This document shows positions 4,924 through 11,925 of a stretch of DNA of 14,565 bases, one piece after another (within the stretch, counting starts at the first letter, position 1; each line of letters opens with the position of its first letter). The notes under the pieces are model-generated. The model saw only the letters and a list, made by a program, of their open reading frames with translations, did not search any database and was not told where the DNA came from. The stretch is from assembly GCA_964579765.1 (NCBI GenBank), contig CAZOIK010000035.1, positions 1-14,565 of the forward strand. Direction: 5' to 3'. Source of the stretch: DATNBT01 sp964579765. Its GTDB lineage: Bacteria > Acidobacteriota > Vicinamibacteria > Vicinamibacterales > CAVVIG01. The position numbers and the translations under genes were made by a program.

Positions 4924-7092
4924 TCACTTCCCGGAGCTCCCGTGGAAGATGCGCGACCAGAAACCGCGCTTCTTCGCCGGAGCTTCGGGCTCCGACTTCG
5001 CACCCTCTTTTACAGATTCCGTAGCTTTCGGCTCCGGAGCGGGCGCCGCATCGATCGGCGCCGGCTCCGGCGGCCGTACGGACGCCAGCCCGAAGATCTT
5101 CCTGAACAGCGACGGCTGATGGACGTCGCAGTATTCGAGCGGCTCGGTGCCGCTGACGAAGTACTGCTGGCGATGATCCGTGCAGCTTGCGGTCGCGAGC
5201 TTGCCCGAGACGGGGCAGACGTCCGCCGCGACGATCGTGTCGGGCACCGGCAGCCAGTCCGGCCGATCGCCGCGCGTCGCCGCGTTCATGAAGGCGGTCC
5301 ACAGCGGCACGGCCACGCTGGCGGCGAACCCGTTCCTGACGATCGTGTGCGGCGTGTCGAAGCCAACCCAGACGCCGACGACGAGCTTCGGCGTGTAGCC
5401 GACGAACCACGCGTCGTTGAAATTGTTCGTCGTGCCCGTTTTGCCCGCGGCGGGCAGGCGGAAGCCGAGCGCGCGCGCCTGCGACGCGGTGCCGGCGTTG
5501 ATCACGTCGGCGAGCATGTCGCTCATGAGGAAGGCGGTCGTCTCGCTGATCGCGCGCGCGGGCTCGTCGTGCCAGGCGATCAGGGCCTCGCCGTCGCCGT
5601 AGTCCACGCGGCGGACGAGCGTCGGCTTGCGCACGAAGCCGCCATTGGCGAATGCCGCGTAGGCCGACGTGAGCGAGGCGAGCGTCACCTCGCCCGCGCC
5701 GAGCGCGAGCGACGGGACAGCCGGCAGGCGGTCGAGGCCGAAGGCGCGCGCGTAGCGGACCACGTTGGGGATGCCCACGTGGTCGAGCACCTGGATGGCC
5801 GCGCGGTTGCTCGACAGACGCAGCGCGTCGCGGACGTCGATCGCGTCGAGGTCCGCGTGCTCGTCGTCAGGCAGCCAGGCGCCCTGGAGCGTCGGCAGCG
5901 GCGTGTCGAGGTGGTCGATGATGCTGGCTTCCGTGTAGCCCGATTCGAGCGCCGCCGCGTACACGAACGGCTTGAACGCCGAGCCGGGCTGGCGGTACGC
6001 CTGCGTCGCGCGATCGAAATGGCTCTCTGAGAAGCTGCGGCCTCCGACGAGGGCCTTGACGTACCCCGTCTGCGGGTCGATGGCGATGAGCGCGGCCTGC
6101 AGGGGCTCGGCCTCGGCCGACGCGCGTGCCGCCCGCGCGCGGCGCTTCTCGAGATCCTGTAAGGACGAGGTCACCGCCGATTCCGCTGCGGCCTGCAGCG
6201 CGGGGTCGATCGTCGAGTACACACGCAGGCCGCCGCGGTACACCAGCTCGGTGCCGTACCGATCGACAAGCGACTTGCGAATCTCCTCGAAGAAGTACTC
6301 GCCGTGCGGATCGCGCCGCGAGAACGCATCGGCGAGGCGCAGCGGTTCGTGCGAAGCTCCGTCGAACGTCGTCCGATCGATCGCATGCGTGTCGAGCATC
6401 GCCTGGAGAACGACGCGCCGGCGGCGGAGGGCCTTGGCCGTATCGCCCGTCGGTGCGTAGGTGGACGGTGACTGCACCAGCCCGGCGAGCGTAGCGGCCT
6501 CGGCGATCGTGAGATCCGACGCGTGCTTGCCAAAGTAGCCGAGCGACGCGGCCTCGATGCCCCAGAGCCCGCTGCCGAAGTACACGCGATTGACGTACAG
6601 CTCGAGGATCTGGGCCTTCGTGTACTGCCGCTCGATGCGCTCGGCCAGGATCACTTCCTGCAACTTGCGGCGAAGCGTCTTCCGCGGCGTCAGAAAGCTG
6701 GCGCGCGCCAGCTGCTGCGTGAGGGTGCTCGCGCCCTGCGCCGCCCGGCCGCGCGTCAGGTTGGCGAACGCGGCGGCCGCGATGCGCGGCGGATCGACGG
6801 CGCCGTGCGAATAGAAGCGCTGATCCTCGACGGCGATCAGGGCGTGCACGAAGTTCGGCGAAACGCGGTCGAGCGGGACGTCGATGCGTTCCTGCGTGGC
6901 CAGCGTGGACGCGGGACGGTCGTTCGCGTCGAAGATGATCGTGGACTGCGCGGTGTCGCCGATGTGCCGGATCGCCGTGTCGTCGGGAAGACCGCGGGCG
7001 AGATCGACGTAGCACGCGCCGGCCGAGACGAGCAGCACGGCCGCCAGCGCCGCTGCGGTCGTGAGAAGCGTCCGGGGAGAAGGAGGCGTCAC
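4924..7092 (-). CDS. Bifunctional class A penicillin-binding protein (PBP1A family)
   Basis: This encodes 722 residues and should polymerise lipid II into glycan strands and cross-link stem peptides. A membrane anchor lies at about 9-29. The GT51 transglycosylase is at about 70-240: catalytic Glu89 in VEDQRFYSHG, GASTLTQQLA (120-129), RKLQEVILAERIE (142-154) and ILELYVNRVYFGSGLWGIEAA (162-182). The transpeptidase is at about 330-600: Ser371 and Lys374 in PGSAFKP, SSN at 427-429, KTGT at 551-554. The loop after EDQRF reads HGAVD, one residue shorter than the usual HxGxD pattern. The tail has a three-cysteine segment (Cys626, 637, 655, with GTEP) found in many class A PBPs, then a Pro/Ala/Glu-rich linker and a basic end. 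It starts with GTG four bases after the stop of the upstream barrel gene and has no ribosome site of its own, so translation is probably coupled to that gene. Confidence 0.96.
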   Translation of the reverse strand: MTPPSPRTLLTTAAALAAVLLVSAGACYVDLARGLPDDTAIRHIGDTAQSTIIFDANDRPASTLATQERIDVPLDRVSPNFVHALIAVEDQRFYSHGAVDPPRIAAAAFANLTRGRAAQGASTLTQQLARASFLTPRKTLRRKLQEVILAERIERQYTKAQILELYVNRVYFGSGLWGIEAASLGYFGKHASDLTIAEAATLAGLVQSPSTYAPTGDTAKALRRRRVVLQAMLDTHAIDRTTFDGASHEPLRLADAFSRRDPHGEYFFEEIRKSLVDRYGTELVYRGGLRVYSTIDPALQAAAESAVTSSLQDLEKRRARAARASAEAEPLQAALIAIDPQTGYVKALVGGRSFSESHFDRATQAYRQPGSAFKPFVYAAALESGYTEASIIDHLDTPLPTLQGAWLPDDEHADLDAIDVRDALRLSSNRAAIQVLDHVGIPNVVRYARAFGLDRLPAVPSLALGAGEVTLASLTSAYAAFANGGFVRKPTLVRRVDYGDGEALIAWHDEPARAISETTAFLMSDMLADVINAGTASQARALGFRLPAAGKTGTTNNFNDAWFVGYTPKLVVGVWVGFDTPHTIVRNGFAASVAVPLWTAFMNAATRGDRPDWLPVPDTIVAADVCPVSGKLATASCTDHRQQYFVSGTEPLEYCDVHQPSLFRKIFGLASVRPPEPAPIDAAPAPEPKATESVKEGAKSEPEAPAKKRGFWSRIFHGSSGK

Positions 7093-7096
7093 GCGA

Positions 7097-7693
7097 TCAG
7101 AACGTGAAGTTGAGGGCGGCCGCCGCCCGTCCGAAATCCAGCTTCGAATTGCCGAGCGAGAAGCCCAGGAAGCTGAGGTCCTGAAACGAATGGAAATAGC
7201 GGATGTCGCCGCGGATGCCGACGTGGGGCGCGACGCTGACGGTCACGCCGCCGCCGATGTCCCAGCCGAGATTGTTGTTGTCGGTCGTCAGCAGGCTCGC
7301 CGACGTGAACTCGACGTGGGTCTTGATCAGCCCAAGGCCGGTCAGCAGATACGGCCGGATCGGACCGATCTTCGGCGAGAGCATGACGCTGCTCATGACC
7401 GTCAACACGCTCGAATTGAGCGTCGGTGCCGTGCCGAAGAAGTCGCGCGCGTACGCGAACTCCTCCTCGAAGCCGAATACACGGCCCGTCGCGCCGAGCG
7501 CGAGGCCGTAGTTGAGGCGCTTGTCCTCGCAGTTGCTGACCGAAGGACAGCTGGCGTCGCCGCCGAAGTCGAACCCGATGAGCGGGCTGATGAACCCGTC
7601 AGCCCGCGCGCGCGCAGGCGTCGCCAGCAGTGCGACGAGCGAGGCGAGCAGCACGCACGCGGAACGGACGCCGAACGTGCCTCGCGGGCTCAC
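7097..7693 (-). CDS. Outer-membrane beta-barrel protein
   Basis: This encodes 198 residues from the GTG at 7693. That start is preferred over the ATG at 7726 for three reasons: it overlaps the receiver stop codon in a GTGA arrangement, it has GGAG six bases upstream, and it gives a standard signal peptide ending ARARA around residue 31. The mature chain alternates hydrophobic and polar residues in about eight strands, with short turns rich in Gly, Asn and Asp, and ends in Phe (ALNFTF), the usual C-terminal signal for the barrel assembly machinery. Two cysteines at about 49 and 54 (CPSVSNC) may form a loop disulfide. Size and pattern fit the small OmpA/OmpW-like barrel proteins (outer-membrane beta-barrel domain family). 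It lies between the receiver gene and the PBP gene in a tightly packed operon. Confidence 0.85.
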   Translation of the reverse strand: MSPRGTFGVRSACVLLASLVALLATPARARADGFISPLIGFDFGGDASCPSVSNCEDKRLNYGLALGATGRVFGFEEEFAYARDFFGTAPTLNSSVLTVMSSVMLSPKIGPIRPYLLTGLGLIKTHVEFTSASLLTTDNNNLGWDIGGGVTVSVAPHVGIRGDIRYFHSFQDLSFLGFSLGNSKLDFGRAAAALNFTF

Positions 7694-8079
7694 CGCGGTC
7701 TCCGCGGCGGCGTCCAGTAGAGGCATGACGCGACGGCGTTCAGAAGCTGGCTCTCGCTGAAGGGCTTGGCGAGACAGAGCACCTGCAGTTCGCGACTGCG
7801 CGCGCCGAGTGTCTCGCTGAGCTCGATGCCTTGGGCTGCGGTTGTCTGCACGTCGGTGATCACGAGGTTGAATGGACCCAGGCGCTCGACGATGGCCGCG
7901 GCGCCAGCGGCGTCGAAGGCCGTGGCCGTGCAGTGCCCCTCGTTCTGCAGCGCCTGTGCGATCGCGGCGAGCGAGGCCGGATCCGAATCGACGATCAGAA
8001 TGCGGGCGGCATCGCCCAGCCTGCGCTCGCGCACAGGCCGCGGCGCGAATTGTGGAGCGGCATACAGAACCTCACCCAT
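7690..8079 (-). CDS. Stand-alone response-regulator receiver, shortened and probably degenerate
   Basis: This encodes 129 residues from the ATG at 8079 (GGGGAGA eight bases upstream; a TTG at 8085 would add two residues). After a 25-residue basic leader comes a receiver-like fold: ILIVDSDP (27-34), where the usual second acidic residue is Ser32; LVITDVQ with the expected phospho-acceptor Asp76; and LAKPF with Lys105 followed by SESQLLNAVASCL. Only 29 residues separate Asp76 from Lys105, whereas CheY-like proteins have about 52. The missing piece corresponds to the strand carrying the switch Thr/Ser and the following helix: the text runs straight from LQVLCL to AKPF. The reading frame is intact. 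It may be a pseudo-receiver that works by binding rather than phosphorylation, or a decayed gene. No output domain is present. It is the first gene of an operon with a barrel protein and a PBP. Confidence 0.8.
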   Translation of the reverse strand: MGEVLYAAPQFAPRPVRERRLGDAARILIVDSDPASLAAIAQALQNEGHCTATAFDAAGAAAIVERLGPFNLVITDVQTTAAQGIELSETLGARSRELQVLCLAKPFSESQLLNAVASCLYWTPPRRPR

Positions 8080-8103
8080 GAGCAAGGTCTCCCCTGCGCG
8101 TGT

Positions 8104-8120
8104 TGCAGGATGCTTGCCAG
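8104..8120 (-). promoter_or_regulatory. Sigma-54-like -24/-12 promoter of the receiver operon
   Basis: Read on the minus strand, CTGGCAAGCATCCTGCA has GG (8118-8117), exactly ten bases, then GC (8106-8105). It shares CTGGCAAG with the candidate promoter of the VWA gene. Transcription would start near 8093, leaving a 14-base leader that keeps most of the GGGGAGA ribosome site before the ATG at 8079. Confidence 0.5.
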
Positions 8121-8164
8121 CCCCGTCGGACAGCGGGTCGGTCGTTTTGCGGGCGCCCGTGGCG

Positions 8165-8196
8165 TGAGGTGTGTAAAACGGGTGGCGAGCGTGTAA
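8165..8196 (-). promoter_or_regulatory. Paired TTACAC element, copy 2 (candidate activator site)
   Basis: On the minus strand TTACAC occurs at 8196-8191 and 8176-8171, again exactly 20 bases apart and in the same orientation relative to its gene as the copy before the VWA gene. Flanking bases agree with that copy as well (GnTCnCC after the first box, AnCTCA after the second). Its centre is about 90 bases before the predicted receiver-operon start. The rest of the 127-base gap shows nothing else that I can name. Confidence 0.5.
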
Positions 8197-8206
8197 CGCC
8201 AGAGGT

Positions 8207-9940
8207 TCAGGTGCCGACGCTCTTCACCCGGTACATGGACGAGTCGGCCGCGCGCAGCAGGTCTTCAGGTCTCGGCCCGTGCTCGGACGCGAGCGCGACG
8301 CCGACGCTCGCGGACGCGTGAATCGTATGACCGTCCACATTGAAGGGCTGGGCGAGCGCGCGCTGGATGCGGGAGACCACGGCGTCCACGTCGTCGGGGC
8401 CGACGACGTGCTCGAGCAGCACCGCGAACTCGTCGCCGCCGAGGCGCGCGACCGAGTCGCTCGGCCGGACCGCGCCGCGCAAGCGCCGCGCGATTGCGAC
8501 GAGCAGGCGATCGCCGACGATGTGGCCGTGCCGGTCGTTGATCGCCTTGAACTTGTTGAGATCGACGAAGAGCACCGCCATGTCGGCGCGGCCGCCGACG
8601 TTCGCCTGGCGCGCCGCCAGCGTGAGCCGCTCCATGAACGCCGCGTTGTTGAGCATGCTGGTCAGGCCGTCGTGGGTCGCGCGGAACGCGAGCTGCTTTA
8701 CGAGCCGCCGCTGCTCGGTGATGTCGCGCACGAACGCCGTGAACACCGACGGGCCGATCGTGGGAACGCGGCTGACCGACAGCTCGACCGGAAACTCGGT
8801 GCCGTCGGCGCGCACCGACAGCGTCTCGAACCGCCGCCCCAGCATCGCCGGCCGCATCGTCCGGCGGAAGAACTCGCGCCGGCGCTCGGGCATCGTGAGA
8901 TCCGCGAACTCGCGGCCCATGGCGTCGGCGCGCGTCAGGCCGAACATGCGTTCCGCGGCGGGATTGAATTCGACGATGTGGCCGGCCTCGTCGAGCGAGA
9001 CGACGCCGTCGATGGCGGCTTCGAGCATTCCCGCTTTGCGCGCGCGCGAGGCGTCGCGGTCGGAGACGGTCGCGCCGAGCAGCAGCCCGGAGCTCGCGAT
9101 GACGCCGAGGAAGATCTGGAACTGCAGCCCGGCGCCCGACGCGTAGGGGCCGAGCGCGTGGACGGTGCCGACAATTGCCACTGTCGCCGTCAGCAGATTC
9201 GCCATGGCGGCGCCGGCGACGCCAAACCGGATCGCCGTCCAGATCAGGAACGGGAACACGAGGTACTCGAGCGGGTTGTGCGCCGTGCTGCTGACGCGGC
9301 GCGCAAACACGGCGACGCTGGCGGCCGACAGGGTCGCCGCCACCGACGCGACCTCGATCCGCTGCGGCCATCCGCCGCCGCGCGGGCGTGCGCCGAAGGC
9401 GAGCACTGCCGGCGCGATGATCAGATCGCCTGTCGCTCCGGCCAGCCACCACGTCCGCCAGAGCGCGCCGAACGACGTCCACGGCCGGATGCCCGTGAGG
9501 CAGAGACTCGTCACGCCGATCGTCGCGCCGATGACCGTGCTCGCCACGGCGCCGAACGCCACGATCGCGATCATGCAGCGCAGCCAGCTTCGCGAGAGCG
9601 GCGTGCCGGCGAACCGGCGAATCAGCCAGGCCGCGACGACGGCTTCGAGCGTGTTGCCGATGGCGATCGGCAGCACGGTGAGGAGCGGTTCGCGCGCAAT
9701 CAGGTTCGCGATGACGGCGCCGGCGAACAAGCCGACGACGCCGTCGCGCCTCTCCTCGTCGCCGAGGAGCAGCAGCGCCGCGAGCGCGATGCCTGCCGCC
9801 GGCGAGACGAGCCTGAGTTGGTCTGACGGAAGCGTGATCGTCGAGCCCAGCGTTGCCGCGGCGATGTAGACGAGCGCGAGCACGAGTGGCAGGCGGATGA
9901 GCTTCGCTCTCACGCCCGCTGCCACTTGTGGGAAGCGCAT
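8207..9940 (-). CDS. MASE1-PAS-GGDEF membrane diguanylate cyclase
   Basis: This encodes 577 residues from the ATG at 9940, four bases after the upstream stop; a TTG at 9967 is possible but less likely. Residues about 15-295 are a MASE1 sensor with roughly eight membrane helices, including SPAAGIALAALLLLG (46-60), IAIGNTLEAVVAAWLIRR (92-109) and WWLAGATGDLIIAP (164-177). A PAS domain follows at about 305-410 (AAIDGVVSLDEAGHIVEFN and the closing FVRDITEQ). The GGDEF domain covers about 415-577: ATHDGLTSMLNN, metal ligand Asp460 in FVDLNKFKAIND, and the intact active site GGDEF at 501-505. RPSD at 492-495 is five residues before it, a correct product-inhibition I-site. It should therefore make cyclic di-GMP from GTP and be feedback inhibited; the ligand sensed by MASE1 is unknown. 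The chain ends just after the last conserved helix. Co-transcription with the small barrel gene upstream is likely. Confidence 0.95.
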   Translation of the reverse strand: MRFPQVAAGVRAKLIRLPLVLALVYIAAATLGSTITLPSDQLRLVSPAAGIALAALLLLGDEERRDGVVGLFAGAVIANLIAREPLLTVLPIAIGNTLEAVVAAWLIRRFAGTPLSRSWLRCMIAIVAFGAVASTVIGATIGVTSLCLTGIRPWTSFGALWRTWWLAGATGDLIIAPAVLAFGARPRGGGWPQRIEVASVAATLSAASVAVFARRVSSTAHNPLEYLVFPFLIWTAIRFGVAGAAMANLLTATVAIVGTVHALGPYASGAGLQFQIFLGVIASSGLLLGATVSDRDASRARKAGMLEAAIDGVVSLDEAGHIVEFNPAAERMFGLTRADAMGREFADLTMPERRREFFRRTMRPAMLGRRFETLSVRADGTEFPVELSVSRVPTIGPSVFTAFVRDITEQRRLVKQLAFRATHDGLTSMLNNAAFMERLTLAARQANVGGRADMAVLFVDLNKFKAINDRHGHIVGDRLLVAIARRLRGAVRPSDSVARLGGDEFAVLLEHVVGPDDVDAVVSRIQRALAQPFNVDGHTIHASASVGVALASEHGPRPEDLLRAADSSMYRVKSVGT

Positions 9941-9944
9941 CGAC

Positions 9945-10403
9945 TCAGCGGCCAAATGTGTAACCAACGCCGAATTTGAAATTTGGGCTGTCGGCGAAAC
10001 CGACCTTCAATTCCGTGAAGAGGCCGTGGCGTTGCTGAGCGCCGACGACGATGTTGAAGCCGCCGCCAGCGTTGGTGTCGTTGGTGACGTGATCGATCAC
10101 CAGCGCGGGGCCCGCGCCGATGTAGAGATCCCACGGGCTGCTGCGGCGTCCTTGCCCCATCGGCACGTAGTACGCGAACTCGAAGTTGAACGCGACGAGC
10201 GTTTGATCGTCGCCGACGCCGACTTCCAGATTCGGTCGAAAGTGTAATTGGTCAACAAGCGGTGCACTCTCGTAGTGCACACCTGTGTAGAACTGGCTCG
10301 GGCTTCCACTGATGCCGACGCGGACTCCCGCCGTCTGTGCGCCGGCGGTTGCGGCCGCGGCGCACACGAGCGCCGTCAACGTGGCCGTACGAATCGATTT
10401 CAC
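9945..10403 (-). CDS. Small outer-membrane beta-barrel-like protein
   Basis: This encodes 152 residues from the GTG at 10403, chosen because AGGAGG precedes it by seven bases and the product then has a classical signal peptide (MKSIRTATLTALVCAAAATAGAQ, written here in two parts as MKSIRTATLTALV and CAAAATAGAQ, cleavage near 23). A longer reading to 10457 has no ribosome site and a charged N-terminus. The mature part shows alternating strands with aromatic residues (FYTGVHY, NFEFAYYVPMG, WDLYIGAGPALV, FTELKVGF, FKFGVGYTFGR), in keeping with an 8-stranded outer-membrane barrel, though the last residue is Arg rather than Phe. No function can be assigned. The cyclase gene begins four bases after its stop. 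A very good sigma-54-like promoter lies 25 bases upstream. Confidence 0.82.
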   Translation of the reverse strand: MKSIRTATLTALVCAAAATAGAQTAGVRVGISGSPSQFYTGVHYESAPLVDQLHFRPNLEVGVGDDQTLVAFNFEFAYYVPMGQGRRSSPWDLYIGAGPALVIDHVTNDTNAGGGFNIVVGAQQRHGLFTELKVGFADSPNFKFGVGYTFGR

Positions 10404-10427
10404 GAGTGTCCTCCTCGGCTCGCGTCG

Positions 10428-10444
10428 AGCAAGATTTGCGCCAC
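10428..10444 (-). promoter_or_regulatory. Sigma-54-like -24/-12 promoter of the barrel/cyclase operon
   Basis: On the minus strand GTGGCGCAAATCTTGCT carries TGGC, GG at 10442-10441, exactly ten bases, then GC at 10430-10429 inside TTGCT. It is the best match to the sigma-54 consensus in the window. A start near 10417 would give a 14-base leader holding GAGGAGG before the GTG at 10403. Confidence 0.6.
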
Positions 10445-10449
10445 GAAGC

Positions 10450-10480
10450 CGTTGCAACGCCGCCGCCGCGGATCTAGAGT
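10450..10480 (+). promoter_or_regulatory. Palindrome and possible sigma-70 promoter for the rightward gene
   Basis: CGTTGCAACG at 10450-10459 is a perfect 10-base palindrome in the middle of the divergent gap. Its TTGCAA (10452-10457) is followed by 17 bases and TAGAGT (10475-10480), each box matching four of six consensus positions. A start near 10487 would leave only about 12 bases before the GTG at 10499. The spacer is a monotonous GCC repeat, so this is a weak call. Confidence 0.3.
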
Positions 10481-10498
10481 TCGTGAGAGACCTTATCC

Positions 10499-11302
10499 GT
10501 GCGGCGTTTCCGACGTCTGCCCGCCCTTGGGCTGGTCCTTCTCATCGTGACGGCGGCGGGTCCGCGCGATCGGCTCTCGCGGGCACGCCAGCTGTACAAC
10601 CAGGCGAAGTACGACGCCGCCATCGACGAAGCGGCGGCGGTCGTGAAGACGCCCGATCTCTGCGACGCCGCCGAGCTCGTGGTCGCGCGCGCGTACCTCG
10701 AACGCTTCAGGACGACGCGCGACGCCGGCGATCGGCAGGCGGCTGGAGACGCGCTGAAAGAGGTACGCGCGACAGCGCTGTCAGACGACGATCGCGTAGA
10801 GTTGTTGATCGCGATGGGCGAGTGGCTGTACTTCGACGGTCAGCCCGGCGCGGCCGCCGAGCAGTTCGAGCTCGCGCTCGCGCGCGGCGATCGCAAACGG
10901 CCCGAGCGCCACGAGCGGCTGCTGGACTGGTGGGCGACGGCGCTCGATCGCGAGTCGCAGTCGGCGGCCGAACCGGTCGCGCGCGCGCTGCAGGAGCGGA
11001 TCGTCCGGCGCATGGAAGAAGAGCTGCGCGAAGACAGCGGCGCGACGGTCGCGTCCTACTGGCTGGCCGCCGCGGCGCGCGGCTCGGGCGACGTCCAGCG
11101 CGCGTGGGACGCCGCGATTGCGGGGTGGGTGCGGCTGTCGGCGCTGGGCGCGAGAGCCGCGGGCGCGCGCGCCGATCTCGACGAGCTCGTCGCGAAAGCG
11201 ATCATTCCCGACCGCGCACGTATCGTCTCGCCGTCCTCACCCGACACGGCTGCCGCGGCGATGCGCACGCAGTGGAGCGCGCTCAAGCGCGCGTGGAGCT
11301 GA
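10499..11302 (+). CDS. Exported helical-repeat (TPR-like) hypothetical protein
   Basis: This encodes 267 residues starting at GTG 10499; no good ribosome site is present (GAGAG about nine bases upstream). The N-terminus is basic then hydrophobic (RRFRRLPALGLVLLIVTAAG, 2-21), a signal peptide or anchor. The rest is almost entirely helical and Ala/Arg/Glu-rich. RARQLYNQAKYDAAIDEA (28-45) and GQPGAAAEQFELALARG (about 114-130) read like TPR helices, although the repeat spacing is not regular enough to count units with confidence. It probably acts as a periplasmic scaffold or lipoprotein-like partner; no enzyme motif is seen. It is transcribed away from the barrel/cyclase operon and ends 21 bases before the convergent lipoprotein gene, with a palindromic repeat between them. 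Confidence 0.75.
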   Translation: MRRFRRLPALGLVLLIVTAAGPRDRLSRARQLYNQAKYDAAIDEAAAVVKTPDLCDAAELVVARAYLERFRTTRDAGDRQAAGDALKEVRATALSDDDRVELLIAMGEWLYFDGQPGAAAEQFELALARGDRKRPERHERLLDWWATALDRESQSAAEPVARALQERIVRRMEEELREDSGATVASYWLAAAARGSGDVQRAWDAAIAGWVRLSALGARAAGARADLDELVAKAIIPDRARIVSPSSPDTAAAAMRTQWSALKRAWS

Positions 11303-11304
11303 CG

Positions 11305-11322
11305 GCAGGCCTGAAGGCCTGC
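11305..11322. repeat. REP-like palindrome, likely bidirectional terminator
   Basis: GCAGGCCTGAAGGCCTGC is a perfect 7-bp inverted repeat around TGAA, lying between two convergent stop codons (11302 and 11324). It continues as ACTACCTTTTC on the right, which gives a short T-run for the rightward gene. From memory, the string GGCCTGAAGGCCTGCACTAC and its complement recur between and at the ends of genes in acidobacterial genomes; there is only one copy in this window, so I cannot show the repetition here. Confidence 0.55.
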
Positions 11323-11323
11323 A

Positions 11324-11911
11324 CTACCTTTTCTGCAGCAGCGCCGCGAGCGTCGCGGCTTTGTCGGCGAGCTGCTGCGCGAACTCGAAGTTGCCGGCGC
11401 TCAACGCGCTGTTGGCTTGCGCGACGAACCGGCGCGCGATGTCGTACTGCGCCTTGCCGTCGGCGCTCAGCCGCCGGACGTCGATCCGCCCGAGATCCCG
11501 CGTCGCGTTCGCGAGCGCCGCGCGTGTGCGCTGTTCCGCGACCGCCGTGTCGGTGGTCGTTTGCAGCGTCGGCGGCCGTTCGGGCGTCGGTGCGGGACGC
11601 TCCGTGCCGGCAGTCGGAGCCGCCGCCGCGGGAGTGGACGGTGCCGCGGGCGCCGGCGTCTCTGACGGTTTGATCGACGGCGGCGTGGTTGCCGGCACCT
11701 CGCCGACCGGCGGCGACGCCACGATCGGCTGGCTCTCGATCGGCGCCTTCGCCGCCGGCACGACGCGCGGCGGCGGCGGAGGCGTGGTGAGCGCCGGGCC
11801 GATCGTGCGCGCGTGGAGCTTCGCGCACGCGCCGGTTGACATGGTCGTCAAGAGCAGCGTCCCGACGGTGGCGAACGCCGCGAAAGGCGAGAGAGCGCGC
11901 ACTCTCGCCAT
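11324..11911 (-). CDS. Proline-rich lipoprotein with helical C-terminal domain (DUF4398-like)
   Basis: This encodes 195 residues from the ATG at 11911. A GTG at 11929 overlapping the kinase stop (GTGA) would add six residues and cannot be excluded. The N-terminus is a lipoprotein signal with hydrophobic residues 8-24 and TGAC at 26-29 (lipid-modified Cys29; Thr at -3 is slightly unusual). Residues 43-116 are a low-complexity Pro/Ala/Thr linker that could span the periplasm. Residues 120-195 are helical: AEQRTRAALANATRDLG, then YDIARRFVAQANSALSAGNFEFAQQLADKAATLAALLQ, quoted here only to point to 156-193. This hairpin of two long helices resembles the DUF4398 type. It is the last gene after the sigma-54 activator and kinase, so it may be a target of, or partner to, that signalling pair. 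Confidence 0.78.
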   Translation of the reverse strand: MARVRALSPFAAFATVGTLLLTTMSTGACAKLHARTIGPALTTPPPPPRVVPAAKAPIESQPIVASPPVGEVPATTPPSIKPSETPAPAAPSTPAAAAPTAGTERPAPTPERPPTLQTTTDTAVAEQRTRAALANATRDLGRIDVRRLSADGKAQYDIARRFVAQANSALSAGNFEFAQQLADKAATLAALLQKR

Positions 11912-11925
11912 TATCACCCCGCGCG

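Noticed and set aside
4906..6030. 374-codon plus-strand open frame opposite the PBP gene
   Set aside because: Arg-rich composition with no domain; the minus strand has all transglycosylase and transpeptidase motifs.
8279..9826. 515-codon plus-strand open frame opposite the cyclase gene
   Set aside because: It is an antisense shadow caused by high GC. The product is Arg/His/Asp-rich low complexity, while the minus strand encodes recognisable MASE1, PAS and GGDEF domains.
10459..10470. GCC triplet run in the divergent intergenic region as a repeat element
   Set aside because: Only four or so short imperfect units, expected in a high-GC sequence.
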